From: Ruminococcus sp. OA3
GTDB lineage: Bacteria > Bacillota > Clostridia > Lachnospirales > Lachnospiraceae
Assembly (NCBI RefSeq): GCF_022440845.1
Contig: NZ_JAKNTO010000001.1
Coordinates: forward strand, 2,480,001-2,544,000
Length of the DNA: 64,000 bases
Direction: 5' to 3'
A program made the translations under genes and the position numbers. The stretch's first letter is position 1. The number at the start of each line of letters is the position of its first letter. The notes beneath the pieces were generated by a model that was given only the letters and a program-made list of their open reading frames with translations, did not search any database and was not told the origin of the DNA. Positions 49,891 to 60,591 of this stretch are shown here, one piece after another.

Positions 49891-52800
49891 CTAGTTATCC
49901 ATGTTTTTCACAGCCGTGGAAAGCATCAGCTTAATACGGTTCAGCTGGTTGACTTCGCTTGCTCCCGGATCATAGTCGATGGCTACGATGTTGGCATCGG
50001 GATACTCACGTCTTATTTCCTTAATCACACCTTTTCCGACGATGTGATTTGGCAGGCATCCGAACGGCTGGGTGCATACGATGTTCTTGGCATTGTTATG
50101 TATCAGCTCCATCATCTCACCGGTCAAAAACCACCCTTCACCCGTCTGGTTTCCGATCGATACGATCGGTGCAGCCATTCTGGCGAGATCTTCAATCTTT
50201 GCCGGCGGATCAAAATGCTTACTTTTCTCAAATTCTTTTGTTGCCGCGCTTCTCAGCCATTCGATTCCCCTGATCGCGATGTTTGCCATCTTTGCGGTTG
50301 ACTGTTTGGTACCCAGGTATTTGGATTTAAAATTCTGATTATAAAAACAGTAACACATAAAATCGATCAGATCAGGGACGACCGGTTCAGCGCCTTCGCG
50401 TTCCAGGAGTTCTGCCAGATGATTATTGGCAGCTGGCAGGAACTTTACAAGGATCTCTCCGACGATACCGACGCGCGGTTTTTTCTCATCGGTGATCGGC
50501 AGGCGATCAAAGTCGCGGATGATGGTGCGGCAGATCTGTTTGAAGCGGGTATGGCTCATCCGTTTGGCTGTTATAAAATCAATGCAGATCTTTTCCCATT
50601 TTCGGTGAAGCCGGTTGGCAGAGCCTTTTTTCTTTTCATAGGGCCTCATCCGGTAGATGCATTTCATCAGGATATCGCCGAACACGCAGGCGTATGCCAG
50701 ACGTATCGCGAGATCCGGTGTGATCTTGAAACCGGGATTGCTCTCCAGCCCGCTTAAGTTGATGGAGATCACCGGAATGTGTGACATTCCCGCTTTTTCC
50801 AGTGCACGGCGGATGAAGGCGATGTAATTAGAGGCACGGCAGCCTCCGCCGGTCTGCGACATGATGATCGCAACATGGTCCAGATCATATTTTCCGGACA
50901 ACAGTGCCTGCATGATCTGTCCGACTACCATAAGAGAGGGGTAGCATGCGTCATTGTTTACGTACTTCAGCCCCACATCAACAGCCTCTTTATTGTCGTT
51001 TGGCAATACTTCCAGCCGGTAACCGGCGGCGTTGAATGCCGGTCCCAGAATCTTGAAATGGATCGGTGACATCTGCGGACACAGGATCGTATATGTCTTC
51101 CGCATTTCCTTCGTAAAGGAAACCTTTTCTATAGAAGAAGGCATGATGGTCCGGTTGATACAGAACTTTTCACGGGTTCTGATCGCTGCGAGCAGAGAGC
51201 GGACCCTGATGCGTGCAGCTCCCAGGTTGTTCACCTCATCAATTTTCAGGCAGGTATAGATCTTTCCGCTGTGCAGAAGGATTTCATTGACCTCATCCGT
51301 CGTGACGGCGTCCAGTCCGCAGCCAAAAGAATTCAGCTGGATCAGATCAAGATCTTCCCTTTCTTTGACAAAGTTGGCAGCGGCGTAAAGCCGTGTATGG
51401 TACATCCACTGGTCATTGACTCGTATCGGGCGCTGAAGGGGCGCCAGATGCGAGACGGCATCCTCTGTCAGGACGGCTACCCCATACGAATTGACCAGGT
51501 CCGGGATACCATGATGGATTTCCGGATCGATATGGTAGGGGCGTCCTGCGAGTACGATACCATGGCGGCCGTGTTTTTCCATCCAGGCGAGGGTTTCCTC
51601 GCCTTTGCGCATCATGTCTCTTCTCTGTGCGTCCTGCTCCATCCATGCCTCATGAGCAGCTTTGCGGATCTCATCATCCGGAATATCCGGGAATTCTTTT
51701 ACGAGACGTTCCGTCAGAATCTTCTCATTCGTAAATGCCATAAAGGGATTCCGGAAAATAATAGAATCATCGTTCAGCTCATCCACATTGTTTTTAATGT
51801 TTTCCGCGTACGACGTCACGATCGGGCAGTTAAAATGGTTGACAGAGTCTTCAAACTCCGTTCTCTCATACGGAATACACGGGTAAAAGATAAATTTTAC
51901 GCCCTGGCGTATCAGCCAGGTTACATGGCCGTGTGCCAGTTTGGCGGGATAACACTCGGATTCACTGGGAATCGATTCGATCCCCAGCTCATAGATCTTG
52001 CGTGTCGAGGTTGGCGAGAGCACGACCTGGTATTTCAGGGATGTAAAAAATGTGAACCAGAAAGGATAGTTCTCAAACATATTGAGCACGCGCGGAATAC
52101 CAACCTGTCCGCGTACGGCCTGGTCTGCGGGAAGCGGTTCATAGCCGAAGATCCTCTGATACTTATATTCAAACAGGTTTGGAATATGGTCTTTGTTTTT
52201 TTCTTTCCCAATTCCGCGCTCGCAGCGGTTTCCACTGATGAACTGGCGCCCACCGCTGAAGCGGTTGATCGTCAGACGGCAGTTATTCGTACATCCCTTG
52301 CAGTTTGCCATGGAGGTGGTAAATTTCAGGGTGTTGATCTTATCGATCGGGAGCATCGAGGTAACGGTGTCTTCCTCGTATCGCTCACGTGCAATCAGGG
52401 CAGCGCCAAAAGCGCCCATGATGCCGGCAATGTCCGGTCTTACCGCTTCGCAGTCAGCTATCTTTTCAAAACTTCTCAGTACGGCGTCATTGTAAAAAGT
52501 ACCGCCCTGAACAACGATGTGTTTTCCAAGTTCTGATGCGTCCGATACTTTGATGACCTTGTAAAGGGCATTTTTGATCACAGAATATGCCAGGCCTGCA
52601 GAGATATCAGCGACTTCAGCGCCTTCCTTCTGAGCCTGCTTTACTTTTGAATTCATGAATACGGTACAGCGTGTGCCCAGATCAATCGGATTTTTGGCAA
52701 ACAATGCCGCCCTGGCAAAGTCTTCCACACTGTAGTTCAGGGATTTTGCAAAGGTTTCAATAAATGAGCCGCAGCCGGAAGAGCAGGCTTCATTCAGCTG

Positions 52801-54111
52801 CACGCTGTCTACGACCCCGTCCTTGATCTTGATGCATTTCATATCCTGTCCGCCAATGTCAAGAATACAGTCAACCTTGGGATTGAAAAAGGCTGCGGCG
52901 TAATAATGGGATACCGTTTCGACCTCGCCTTCGTCGAGCATCAGAGCTGCCTTTATCAGTGCTTCCCCGTAACCGGTGGAGCAGGACCAGGCGATGTTTG
53001 CCTTTTCCGGAAGGTGACTGTAAATTTCCTGAATTGCCCTTATCGTAGTTGCCAGAGGACTTCCGTTATTGTTGTCATAAAAAGAATACAGAAGAGAGCC
53101 GTCCTCTGCGACGAGGGCAGCTTTTGTTGTTGTGGATCCGGCATCAATGCCGAGATAACAATTCCCCTCATAGGCACTCAGATCGGAGGTCCGCACATTA
53201 TAATGGCTTTGGCGGTTGTTAAATGATTCGTATTCCTCATCAGAAGCAAACAGAGGCTCCATACGGTCAACCTCAAAATCCAGTTTAACGCTGGCGGCCA
53301 GCTGTGTCTGCAGCATGCGCATGGAATGGCTGACTTCCTCATTGGCATTCATGGCAGATCCGATGGCGGCGAACAGATGCGAATTATCAGGGACAATCGT
53401 GTGTTCTTCGTCAAGGTTCAAAGTGCGGATAAAAGCCTGCTTCAGTTCCGATAAAAAATGAAGCGGACCTCCGAGAAAAGCGATATGCCCCCGGATCGGC
53501 TTTCCGCAGGCCAGTCCGCTGATCGTCTGATTGACAACTGCCTGAAAGATAGAAGCAGACAGATCTTCCTTTGTCGCTCCCTCGTTGATCAGAGGCTGTA
53601 TATCAGATTTTGCAAATACACCGCATCTGGCTGCAATAGGATAGAGTGCTTTGTAATGCCTGGCGTATTCATTCAGGCCGACTGCGTCTGTCTGCAGCAG
53701 GGAGGCCATCTGATCGATAAAAGAACCGGTTCCTCCGGCACAGATTCCATTCATACGCTGCTCAATGGAACCTCCCTCAAAATAAATAATCTTGGCGTCT
53801 TCACCGCCAAGTTCGATTGCAACATCTGTTTTGGGTGCCAGCTCCTGCAGAGAAGAGGACACGGCGATGACCTCCTGTACGAAGGGGACTTTCAGGTGAT
53901 TGGCAAGAGCCAGTCCTCCCGAACCCGTGATGACAGGATGGACAGTAAGGTCACCGATCTGGCAGCAGGCTTTGTCGAGAAGCGCTGCAAGTGTCTCCTG
54001 TATATTCGCAAAATGTCGTTCATAATCTGAGAAAAGGAGACGATGATCTTTATCCAAAACTGCAATTTTAACGGTTGTTGAACCGATGTCAATACCTAAC
54101 GTATATTTCAT
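49891..54111 (-). CDS. Acyl-CoA dehydratase activase-related protein (two BadF domains, DUF2229, HgdB-like)
   Basis: 1,406 residues. Two ASKHA-fold ATPase units are fused: the first opens [16 protein letters not shown] and has CAGGTGSF and [10 protein letters not shown], the second opens [14 protein letters not shown] and has ACSSGCGSF and [11 protein letters not shown]. Each Cys pair can hold a [4Fe-4S] cluster. A cysteine-rich link ([17 protein letters not shown]) follows, then DUF2229 (about 700-900) and a C-terminal HgdB-like region. The family resembles HgdC, which reduces 2-hydroxyacyl-CoA dehydratase. No dehydratase is nearby, and the role of these giant versions is unproven. Chosen start at 54111 (GAGGAG 6 nt before); a longer frame to 54249 lacks a site. 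Confidence 0.9.
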   Translation of the reverse strand: MKYTLGIDIGSTTVKIAVLDKDHRLLFSDYERHFANIQETLAALLDKACCQIGDLTVHPVITGSGGLALANHLKVPFVQEVIAVSSSLQELAPKTDVAIELGGEDAKIIYFEGGSIEQRMNGICAGGTGSFIDQMASLLQTDAVGLNEYARHYKALYPIAARCGVFAKSDIQPLINEGATKEDLSASIFQAVVNQTISGLACGKPIRGHIAFLGGPLHFLSELKQAFIRTLNLDEEHTIVPDNSHLFAAIGSAMNANEEVSHSMRMLQTQLAASVKLDFEVDRMEPLFASDEEYESFNNRQSHYNVRTSDLSAYEGNCYLGIDAGSTTTKAALVAEDGSLLYSFYDNNNGSPLATTIRAIQEIYSHLPEKANIAWSCSTGYGEALIKAALMLDEGEVETVSHYYAAAFFNPKVDCILDIGGQDMKCIKIKDGVVDSVQLNEACSSGCGSFIETFAKSLNYSVEDFARAALFAKNPIDLGTRCTVFMNSKVKQAQKEGAEVADISAGLAYSVIKNALYKVIKVSDASELGKHIVVQGGTFYNDAVLRSFEKIADCEAVRPDIAGIMGAFGAALIARERYEEDTVTSMLPIDKINTLKFTTSMANCKGCTNNCRLTINRFSGGRQFISGNRCERGIGKEKNKDHIPNLFEYKYQRIFGYEPLPADQAVRGQVGIPRVLNMFENYPFWFTFFTSLKYQVVLSPTSTRKIYELGIESIPSESECYPAKLAHGHVTWLIRQGVKFIFYPCIPYERTEFEDSVNHFNCPIVTSYAENIKNNVDELNDDSIIFRNPFMAFTNEKILTERLVKEFPDIPDDEIRKAAHEAWMEQDAQRRDMMRKGEETLAWMEKHGRHGIVLAGRPYHIDPEIHHGIPDLVNSYGVAVLTEDAVSHLAPLQRPIRVNDQWMYHTRLYAAANFVKEREDLDLIQLNSFGCGLDAVTTDEVNEILLHSGKIYTCLKIDEVNNLGAARIRVRSLLAAIRTREKFCINRTIMPSSIEKVSFTKEMRKTYTILCPQMSPIHFKILGPAFNAAGYRLEVLPNDNKEAVDVGLKYVNNDACYPSLMVVGQIMQALLSGKYDLDHVAIIMSQTGGGCRASNYIAFIRRALEKAGMSHIPVISINLSGLESNPGFKITPDLAIRLAYACVFGDILMKCIYRMRPYEKKKGSANRLHRKWEKICIDFITAKRMSHTRFKQICRTIIRDFDRLPITDEKKPRVGIVGEILVKFLPAANNHLAELLEREGAEPVVPDLIDFMCYCFYNQNFKSKYLGTKQSTAKMANIAIRGIEWLRSAATKEFEKSKHFDPPAKIEDLARMAAPIVSIGNQTGEGWFLTGEMMELIHNNAKNIVCTQPFGCLPNHIVGKGVIKEIRREYPDANIVAIDYDPGASEVNQLNRIKLMLSTAVKNMDN

Positions 54112-54159
54112 TTTGTTCTCCTCATTGGTGTTTCCATTTAATAAGTAAAATTCTATGAT

Positions 54160-54188
54160 ATTATACGCTGAACACGGTAAAATTGCAA
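54160..54188 (-). promoter_or_regulatory. Predicted promoter of the activase-related gene
   Basis: On the minus strand TTGCAA (54183-54188), 17 nt, perfect TATAAT (54160-54165), about 50 nt before the start. Confidence 0.7.
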
Positions 54189-54222
54189 TCAGAAAAAATA
54201 TGTAAATCTTTTGGCAAAAATA

Positions 54223-54231
54223 TGGTATAAT
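54223..54231 (+). promoter_or_regulatory. Predicted extended -10 promoter of tgt
   Basis: TGGTATAAT is an extended -10 box. A second one, TGGTATACT, is at 54335-54343. The first would give a leader of about 135 nt with hairpins, the second a short leader to the ATG at 54375. Confidence 0.5.
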
Positions 54232-54232
54232 G

Positions 54233-54326
54233 ATTGCGCTAAAGCGCAATCTAAAGCGATTACATCGTCTTTATGCCGGAAAGCCACGGCTTGAAAAGTA
54301 AAGGCACCTTATGCCGCTTACTTTCC
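54233..54326 (+). promoter_or_regulatory. Hairpin-rich leader upstream of tgt
   Basis: ATTGCGCT-aa-AGCGCAAT (54233-54250) is a perfect hairpin. AAGTAA (54296-54301) and GGCA (54303-54306) pair with TGCC (54312-54315) and TTACTT (54318-54323). GGAAAG (54278-54283) can also pair with CTTTCC (54321-54326), which excludes the outer part of that stem. I looked for a preQ1 riboswitch here and did not see its consensus. Confidence 0.4.
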
Positions 54327-54374
54327 TGTGCACGTGGTATACTCTATAAACAGACAGGGAAAGGAACTAAGAAC

Positions 54375-55511
54375 ATGTATCAGATCATTCACAGAAACGG
54401 TCTTGCCAAAAGAGCAAGGCTTATCACTGTTCACGGAACGATTGAGACTCCGGTATTCATGAATGTCGGAACTGCAGCGGCAATTAAGGGTGCTGTGGCG
54501 ACGACAGACTTAAAGGATATCAAAACACAGGTGCAGCTGTCTAATACGTATCATCTCCATGTGAGACCGGGAGATGAGGTAGTTAAAAAACTGGGCGGCC
54601 TGCATAAATTTATGAACTGGGACCGGCCGATTCTGACTGATTCCGGCGGCTTTCAGGTGTTTTCGCTGGGAGAACTGCGGAAGATCAAAGAAGAGGGCGT
54701 GTATTTCCGGTCGCATGTGGACGGCAGGAGAATTTTTATGGGACCGGAGGAGAGTATGCGGATTCAGTCAAATCTGGGTTCTACGATCGCAATGGCATTT
54801 GATGAATGCCCGTCCAGTGTCGCATCCAGGGAATACGTTCAGAATTCCGTTGACAGGACGACACGATGGCTGAAACGCTGCCAGGCAGAGATGGCCCGGC
54901 TCAACGCTGTGGAAGATACGATCAATCCGCATCAGCTGCTTTTTGGTATCAATCAGGGAGCGATCTACCAGGATATCCGTATTGATCACGCAGAGACGAT
55001 CTCTGAGCTGGGACTTGACGGGTATGCAGTGGGAGGACTGGCAGTCGGCGAGAGCCATGAGGAGATGTATTATATACTGGACGAGGTAGTCCCGCACCTG
55101 CCGTCGGAAAAACCGACGTATCTGATGGGAGTCGGCACCCCCGCTAATATTCTGGAAGCAGTGTCAAGAGGCGTTGACTTCTTTGACTGTGTTTACCCGA
55201 GCAGAAACGGCCGGCACGGACATGTCTATACCAACCGCGGGAAACTAAACATGCTGAATGCGAAATATGAGCTGGACGATGCCCCGATCGAGGAAGGATG
55301 CGGATGCCCGGCATGCACACATTACAGCAGGGCTTATATCCGTCATCTGCTGAAGGCAAAGGAAATGCTGGGTATGCGCCTCTGTGTGCTGCACAACCTG
55401 TATTTTTATAATACGATGATGGAAGAAATCCGTCAGGCAATCGAGGAAGACAACTTTCATTCTTATAAAACTGCAAAACTGGAAGGCTTTCAGGAAAATG
55501 ATAAAAAATAG
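54375..55511 (+). CDS. tgt: tRNA-guanine transglycosylase
   Basis: 378 residues, normal for bacterial Tgt. It exchanges guanine 34 for preQ1 in GU(N) anticodon tRNAs, the key step of queuosine synthesis. The active-site region DSGGFQVFSL, the DECPSS segment and the nucleophile region GVDFFDCVYPSRNGRHG are present. The zinc site is CGCPACTHYSRAYIRHLL (three Cys, one His). The ATG at 54375 follows AAAGGAAC; an upstream in-frame ATG at 54273 lies in the hairpin-rich leader and was rejected. yajC follows, as in many bacteria. Confidence 0.97.
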   Translation: MYQIIHRNGLAKRARLITVHGTIETPVFMNVGTAAAIKGAVATTDLKDIKTQVQLSNTYHLHVRPGDEVVKKLGGLHKFMNWDRPILTDSGGFQVFSLGELRKIKEEGVYFRSHVDGRRIFMGPEESMRIQSNLGSTIAMAFDECPSSVASREYVQNSVDRTTRWLKRCQAEMARLNAVEDTINPHQLLFGINQGAIYQDIRIDHAETISELGLDGYAVGGLAVGESHEEMYYILDEVVPHLPSEKPTYLMGVGTPANILEAVSRGVDFFDCVYPSRNGRHGHVYTNRGKLNMLNAKYELDDAPIEEGCGCPACTHYSRAYIRHLLKAKEMLGMRLCVLHNLYFYNTMMEEIRQAIEEDNFHSYKTAKLEGFQENDKK

Positions 55512-55533
55512 TATAGATAAAATGAAAAAATAC

Positions 55534-55562
55534 TTGCTGAAATGGTATAAGTTGTGTATTAT
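55534..55562 (+). promoter_or_regulatory. Predicted promoter of yajC
   Basis: TTGCTG (55534-55539), 17 nt, TATTAT (55557-55562). Confidence 0.55.
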
Positions 55563-55607
55563 TGATATATTAGGTAAAAATATAGAAGAGATTTAGGAGG
55601 AATATTT

Positions 55608-55934
55608 ATGATAGCATCTGCAACGGCTTCTTCTGCCAACTCAGGATTGCTTGGCACCGGTTCCATGATCTTGTGGCTGGTAGTATTATTTGGACTGATG
55701 TATTTTCTGATGATCCGTCCTCAGAAAAAAGAACAGAAACGTGTAGGGGCAATGCTCTCCGACCTTGCGGTCGGCGATGCGATTGTTACGACCAGCGGAT
55801 TTTATGGAATTGTGATCGACATCACAGATGAGGATGTCATTGTAGAGTTCGGCAACAATAAAAACTGCCGTATTCCGATGAGAAAAGCTGCCATAGCGGA
55901 AGTAGAAAAGGCGGAAGAGGTACAGAATAACTGA
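55608..55934 (+). CDS. yajC: Preprotein translocase subunit YajC
   Basis: 108 residues. One N-terminal membrane helix (LWLVVLFGLMYFLMIRP) is followed by the family motif RPQKKEQKR and a small cytoplasmic domain (VGDAIVTTSGFYGIVIDI). YajC assists the SecDF-SecYEG translocon. AGGAGG lies 7 nt before the ATG. Confidence 0.94.
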   Translation: MIASATASSANSGLLGTGSMILWLVVLFGLMYFLMIRPQKKEQKRVGAMLSDLAVGDAIVTTSGFYGIVIDITDEDVIVEFGNNKNCRIPMRKAAIAEVEKAEEVQNN

Positions 55935-55944
55935 TTGTATGTCG

Positions 55945-55972
55945 GGGGTTGGATGTCACAGCATCCAGCCCC
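55945..55972 (+). terminator. Terminator after yajC
   Basis: GGGGTTGGATG pairs with CATCCAGCCCC (one G-T pair), followed by TTGTTT. Confidence 0.7.
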
Positions 55973-56020
55973 TTGTTTACGTCAACGCAGGCAGCCACTG
56001 CGGGGCGGCACCATTTTTTG

Positions 56021-56049
56021 TTGAAAAATCGTTTAAAATAGATTATTAT
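56021..56049 (+). promoter_or_regulatory. Predicted promoter of leuB-ilvD-ilvB
   Basis: TTGAAA (56021-56026), 17 nt, TATTAT (56044-56049), about 28 nt before the leuB ribosome-binding site. The leader is too short for a T-box. Confidence 0.6.
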
Positions 56050-56082
56050 ATAGAGTAATAGGCTGTTCGGGAGGAAAAAAAT

Positions 56083-57165
56083 ATGGAATATAACATAGCG
56101 TTAATTCCGGGCGATGGAATTGGTCCGGAAATTGTTGAAGAAGCAAAGAAAGTACTGGATCAAGTATGCGAAAAATTTCATCATAAGTTTCATTATACAA
56201 CTTTGCTGCTTGGCGGAGCATCCATTGATGCAAACGGCGTGCCGCTGACGGATGAGACGATCGATCAGGCAAAGGCGTCAGATGCCATTCTGATGGGTTC
56301 AATCGGGGGAGATGCTGCGACATCCCCGTGGTATCAGCTGGAACCGTCAAAACGGCCGGAGGCAGGGCTTCTGGCGATCCGCAAAGCCCTGAATCTGTTC
56401 GCGAATCTGCGTCCGGCATATCTGTATGAGGAACTGAAAGCGGCATGTCCGCTGCGTGATGAGATCATCGGAGAAGGATTTGACATGATGATCATGCGTG
56501 AGCTTACGGGTGGGCTGTATTTTGGGGAACGTAAAACAGTCGAGGAGAACGGAGTCAGAAAAGCGATCGATACTCTTACATACGATGAAAATGAAATACG
56601 CAGAATTGCGAGAAGAGGATTTGACATTGCAATGAAACGCCGCAGAAAAGTAACGAGTGTCGATAAGGCGAATGTTCTGGACTCTTCGAGACTATGGAGA
56701 AGCGTTGTTGAGGAAGTGTCAGAAGATTATCCGGAAGTGACGCTTACGCATATGCTGGTGGATAACTGCGCGATGCAGCTGGTCAGAAATCCGGGACAGT
56801 TCGATGTGATTCTTACGGAAAATATGTTTGGAGATATTCTGTCAGATGAAGCCAGTATGGTAACCGGATCAATCGGCATGCTGTCGTCCGCCAGCCTGAA
56901 TGAGACAAAACTCGGGCTTTATGAACCCAGTCACGGTTCGGCGCCGGATATTGCGGGCAAAAACATGGCAAATCCGATCGCAACGATCCTCTCTGCCGCA
57001 ATGATGCTGCGGTATTCGCTGGATCTTGATGAAGAAGCAGATGCGGTGGAAGCAGCGGTGAAACATGTTCTTGCAGACGGGTACCGCACTGTGGATATTA
57101 TGTCAGAAGGCTGTACACAGCTTGGAACTGTTGAAATGGGCAGAATGATCGTTCAGAATATATAG
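56083..57165 (+). CDS. leuB: 3-isopropylmalate dehydrogenase
   Basis: 360 residues. It oxidises and decarboxylates 3-isopropylmalate to 2-oxoisocaproate with NAD+ in leucine synthesis. It opens [16 protein letters not shown]. Substrate Arg and Tyr residues are in RPAYLYEEL and [10 protein letters not shown]. The NAD+ site is [14 protein letters not shown]. leuA, leuC and leuD are not in this window. It starts the operon with ilvD and ilvB. Confidence 0.96.
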   Translation: MEYNIALIPGDGIGPEIVEEAKKVLDQVCEKFHHKFHYTTLLLGGASIDANGVPLTDETIDQAKASDAILMGSIGGDAATSPWYQLEPSKRPEAGLLAIRKALNLFANLRPAYLYEELKAACPLRDEIIGEGFDMMIMRELTGGLYFGERKTVEENGVRKAIDTLTYDENEIRRIARRGFDIAMKRRRKVTSVDKANVLDSSRLWRSVVEEVSEDYPEVTLTHMLVDNCAMQLVRNPGQFDVILTENMFGDILSDEASMVTGSIGMLSSASLNETKLGLYEPSHGSAPDIAGKNMANPIATILSAAMMLRYSLDLDEEADAVEAAVKHVLADGYRTVDIMSEGCTQLGTVEMGRMIVQNI

Positions 57166-57187
57166 TAGAAAAGGGAGAGGAACAGAT

Positions 57188-58858
57188 ATGAGAAGTGATG
57201 CAGTAAAAAAAGGCGTGCAGCAGGCACCGCACAGATCTCTGTTCAATGCGCTTGGCATGACAAATGAAGAGATGGATAAACCGCTGATCGGTATTGTGAG
57301 CTCTTATAACGAAATCGTACCGGGGCATATGAACCTGGATAAGATTGTAGAGGCTGTTAAGATGGGAGTCGCACTTGCCGGAGGAGTACCGCGCGTATTT
57401 CCGGCAATCGCAGTCTGTGACGGGATTGCGATGGGACACATCGGCATGAAATATTCTCTGGTCACCAGGGACCTGATCGCTGATTCGACAGAAGCCATGG
57501 CGCTGGCACATCAGTTTGATGCACTGGTGATGGTTCCGAATTGTGATAAAAATGTCCCTGGTCTTCTGATGGCAGCAGCAAGAATCAACGTTCCGACGGT
57601 GTTTGTGAGCGGAGGACCGATGCTGGCCGGTCATGTCAAAGGTCATAAAACGAGCCTTTCCAGTATGTTTGAGGCAGTGGGGGCACATGCGGCAGGAAAA
57701 TACTCAGATGCGGATGTGGAAGAGTATGAGTGCAAGGCATGTCCGACCTGTGGTTCGTGTTCAGGAATGTATACGGCAAACAGCATGAACTGCCTGACGG
57801 AAGTGCTCGGCATGGGCCTTCAGGGAAACGGTACGATCCCGGCTGTGTATTCCGAACGGATCCGTCTCGCAAAACATGCGGGTATGCAGGTGATGGAACT
57901 TTTGAAAAAGGATATCCGGCCGCGTGATATCATGACGGAAGAAGCAGTGATCAATGCACTGACTGTTGATATGGCGCTCGGCTGCTCCACGAACAGTATG
58001 CTGCATCTGCCTGCGATCGCACATGAGATCGGAATGGATTTTAAAATACCGTATGCGAATGAGATCAGTGCGAAAACACCGAATCTCTGCCATCTGGCAC
58101 CGGCAGGGCCGACTTATATGGAAGATCTGAATGAAGCCGGCGGCGTCTATGCAGTCATGAATGAACTGAACAAAAAAGGACTGCTGAACACAGAATGTAT
58201 GACGGTAACGGGAAAGACTGTCGGGGAAAATATCAAAGACTGCAGAAATCTGAATCCGGAGGTTATCCGCCCGATTGAAAATCCGTACAGCGAGACAGGG
58301 GGACTTGCGGTGCTGCAGGGCAACCTGGCGCCGGACGGAAGTGTCGTCAAGCGCTCGGCGGTTGTCGAGGAGATGCTGGTGCACGAAGGACCTGCACGTG
58401 TGTTTGAATGCGAGGAGGATGCCAGTGAGGCGATCCTTTCCGGAAAGATAAAGGAAGGCGACGTTGTGGTCATCCGCTATGAAGGACCGAAAGGCGGGCC
58501 GGGAATGCGTGAGATGCTGAACCCGACTTCTCAGATCGCGGGAATGGGACTTGGTTCCTCCGTAGCCCTGATCACGGACGGAAGATTCAGCGGAGCATCC
58601 AGAGGAGCTTCAATCGGCCATGTCTCACCCGAAGCGGCAGTGGGAGGACCGATCGCTCTCATCGAGGAAGGCGATATGATTCAGATTGACATTCCGAATA
58701 ACAGCCTGAATGTCAAAGTGAGTGATGAGGAGATGGCAGCCAGAAAAGAAAAATGGCAGCCGAGGGAGCCGAAAGTCACGACCGGCTATCTGGCGCGCTA
58801 CGCTTCCATGGTAACCTCGGGGGACCGCGGTGCCGTGCTGGAAATTCCGAAAAATTAA
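57188..58858 (+). CDS. ilvD: Dihydroxy-acid dehydratase
   Basis: 556 residues. It dehydrates 2,3-dihydroxy acids to 2-oxo acids for valine, isoleucine and leucine. Iron-sulfur Cys are in PNCDKNVPG (near 118) and [16 protein letters not shown] (near 185-193). The C-terminal motif GGRFSG-like [20 protein letters not shown] is complete (in part: [12 protein letters not shown]). It lies 22 bp after leuB and 11 bp before ilvB. Confidence 0.97.
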   Translation: MRSDAVKKGVQQAPHRSLFNALGMTNEEMDKPLIGIVSSYNEIVPGHMNLDKIVEAVKMGVALAGGVPRVFPAIAVCDGIAMGHIGMKYSLVTRDLIADSTEAMALAHQFDALVMVPNCDKNVPGLLMAAARINVPTVFVSGGPMLAGHVKGHKTSLSSMFEAVGAHAAGKYSDADVEEYECKACPTCGSCSGMYTANSMNCLTEVLGMGLQGNGTIPAVYSERIRLAKHAGMQVMELLKKDIRPRDIMTEEAVINALTVDMALGCSTNSMLHLPAIAHEIGMDFKIPYANEISAKTPNLCHLAPAGPTYMEDLNEAGGVYAVMNELNKKGLLNTECMTVTGKTVGENIKDCRNLNPEVIRPIENPYSETGGLAVLQGNLAPDGSVVKRSAVVEEMLVHEGPARVFECEEDASEAILSGKIKEGDVVVIRYEGPKGGPGMREMLNPTSQIAGMGLGSSVALITDGRFSGASRGASIGHVSPEAAVGGPIALIEEGDMIQIDIPNNSLNVKVSDEEMAARKEKWQPREPKVTTGYLARYASMVTSGDRGAVLEIPKN

Positions 58859-58869
58859 GGAGGAAGCCT

Positions 58870-60552
58870 ATGCAGTTAACAGGTTCAGAAATTATTATAG
58901 AATGTTTGAAGGAGCAGGGAGTAGATACTGTTTTCGGATATCCGGGAGGGACGATTCTGAACGTATACGATGAATTATATCGTCATCAGGATGAAATCCG
59001 TCATATTTTGACGTCACATGAGCAGGGGGCATCACACGCTGCTGACGGATATGCGAGAGCGACCGGCAAAGTTGGTGTCTGTTTCGCTACGTCAGGCCCG
59101 GGTGCCACCAACCTGGTGACGGGGATTGCAACGGCGTATATGGATTCCATCCCGCTCGTTGCAATTACCGCAAACGTGGGGGTTCCGCTGCTTGGAAAAG
59201 ACAGTTTCCAGGAGATTGATATCGCCGGTGTGGTGATGCCGATCACAAAGCACAGCATGATCGTAAAAGATGTTACGAAACTTGCGGAGACAATTCGCAG
59301 AGCGTTCCATATTGCACAGTCAGGGCGTCCGGGACCGGTGCTTGTCGATGTGACGAAAGATGTCACAGCTTTAAAAGCAGAATATACTTTCCGTGAACCG
59401 GAAGTGGTTATACCGAGTACGGAAAAACTCAGAATGCAGGATATTGAACAGGCAGTCCAGATGATCGCGAAGGCCAAAAAACCGTTTATCATGATCGGAG
59501 GAGGCGCGATCCTCTCAGACGCTTCAGAGGAAGTCCGCACTTTTGTACATAAAGTCAATGCCCCGGTGGCATCTTCCCTGATGGGGAAAGGCGCGTTCCC
59601 TGAGACCGATGAGCTGTATACCGGGATGATCGGCATGCATGGAACAAAAACCTCTAATCTTGGAGTGATGGAGAGTGATCTTCTCATCACGATCGGGGCA
59701 CGGTTCAGCGACCGTGTGACAGGGAGTACGGAAACATTTGCGCGCAAGGCAAAGATTCTCCAGATTGATGTGGATGCGGCGGAGATCAATAAAAATGTAG
59801 TGGTGGATGCGAGTGTTATCGGTGATGTAAAAGAAGTGCTGAAGCTTTTAAACGAGCAGATTCCACAGCAGGGACACGAAGAATGGCTGGAGCATATCCA
59901 GGATATGAAAGAACGTTATCCAATGCAGTATCATACGACCGGGCTTACCGGACCGTGTGTGATCGAAGCACTGTATGAAGCAACGAACGGTGAAGCGATT
60001 GTAACGACAGATGTAGGCCAGCATCAGATGTGGGCAGCACAGTATTACAAATATACACAGCCGCGCACCTTTATCACTTCCGGTGGCCTGGGAACCATGG
60101 GATACGGTCTTGGAGCTGCCATTGGAGCCAAATTCGGAAGACCGGATAAGATCGTAGTCAACGTCGGAGGCGACGGCTGTTTCCGGATGAATATGAATGA
60201 GATCGCTACAGCCGTCCGCAATGAGCTGCCGCTTATTCAGCTGGTCATCAATAACCATGTGCTGGGAATGGTGAGACAGTGGCAGACACTGTTCTATGAG
60301 AAACGCTATTCGCATACGGTATTGAATGACAAGACGGATTTTGTGAAGGTGGCGGAAGCCATGGGTGCTGTCGGCATCCGTGTCACGAAAAAGTCCGAGA
60401 TTGTACCGGCGATTAAAAAGGCGATCGAGCTGAATACGACGGTTGTCATAGACTGTCAGATCGATTGTGATGACAAGGTATTCCCGATGGTTCCCGCGGG
60501 GGCGTCCATCGAGGAAGTTTTTGATGAACAGGATTTAACAATTAAAGAGTAA
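58870..60552 (+). CDS. ilvB: Acetolactate synthase large subunit
   Basis: 560 residues. It is the ThDP enzyme that condenses pyruvates to acetolactate or acetohydroxybutyrate. The conserved Glu is in TSHEQGASHAADGYARATG. The FAD domain is in the middle (about 190-340). The ThDP/Mg motif is GDGCFRMNMNEIATAVRN (in part). The ATG at 58870 has AAGGAGG upstream and overlaps no gene; an in-frame start at 58753 lies in ilvD. No ilvN (small regulatory subunit) gene follows, so feedback control would depend on one elsewhere. Confidence 0.96.
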   Translation: MQLTGSEIIIECLKEQGVDTVFGYPGGTILNVYDELYRHQDEIRHILTSHEQGASHAADGYARATGKVGVCFATSGPGATNLVTGIATAYMDSIPLVAITANVGVPLLGKDSFQEIDIAGVVMPITKHSMIVKDVTKLAETIRRAFHIAQSGRPGPVLVDVTKDVTALKAEYTFREPEVVIPSTEKLRMQDIEQAVQMIAKAKKPFIMIGGGAILSDASEEVRTFVHKVNAPVASSLMGKGAFPETDELYTGMIGMHGTKTSNLGVMESDLLITIGARFSDRVTGSTETFARKAKILQIDVDAAEINKNVVVDASVIGDVKEVLKLLNEQIPQQGHEEWLEHIQDMKERYPMQYHTTGLTGPCVIEALYEATNGEAIVTTDVGQHQMWAAQYYKYTQPRTFITSGGLGTMGYGLGAAIGAKFGRPDKIVVNVGGDGCFRMNMNEIATAVRNELPLIQLVINNHVLGMVRQWQTLFYEKRYSHTVLNDKTDFVKVAEAMGAVGIRVTKKSEIVPAIKKAIELNTTVVIDCQIDCDDKVFPMVPAGASIEEVFDEQDLTIKE

Positions 60553-60557
60553 AGATA

Positions 60558-60586
60558 TTGACAGGAAAATAACAAAGCAGTATGAT
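60558..60586 (+). promoter_or_regulatory. Strong predicted promoter of serC-serA-DUF1015
   Basis: A consensus TTGACA (60558-60563), 17 nt, TATGAT (60581-60586). The expected start, about 60593, is at the 5' edge of the hairpin at 60592-60622. Confidence 0.8.
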
Positions 60587-60591
60587 ATCTT

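Noticed and set aside
51271-52536. Open frame of 421 codons on the plus strand
   Set aside because: Antisense to the activase gene; the translated product has no recognisable domain.
54233-54374. preQ1 riboswitch before tgt
   Set aside because: The short conserved preQ1-I core and A-rich tail are not seen.
55973-56082. T-box leader before leuB
   Set aside because: The space is about 110 bp in total and the transcribed part only about 30 nt; no T-box core seen.
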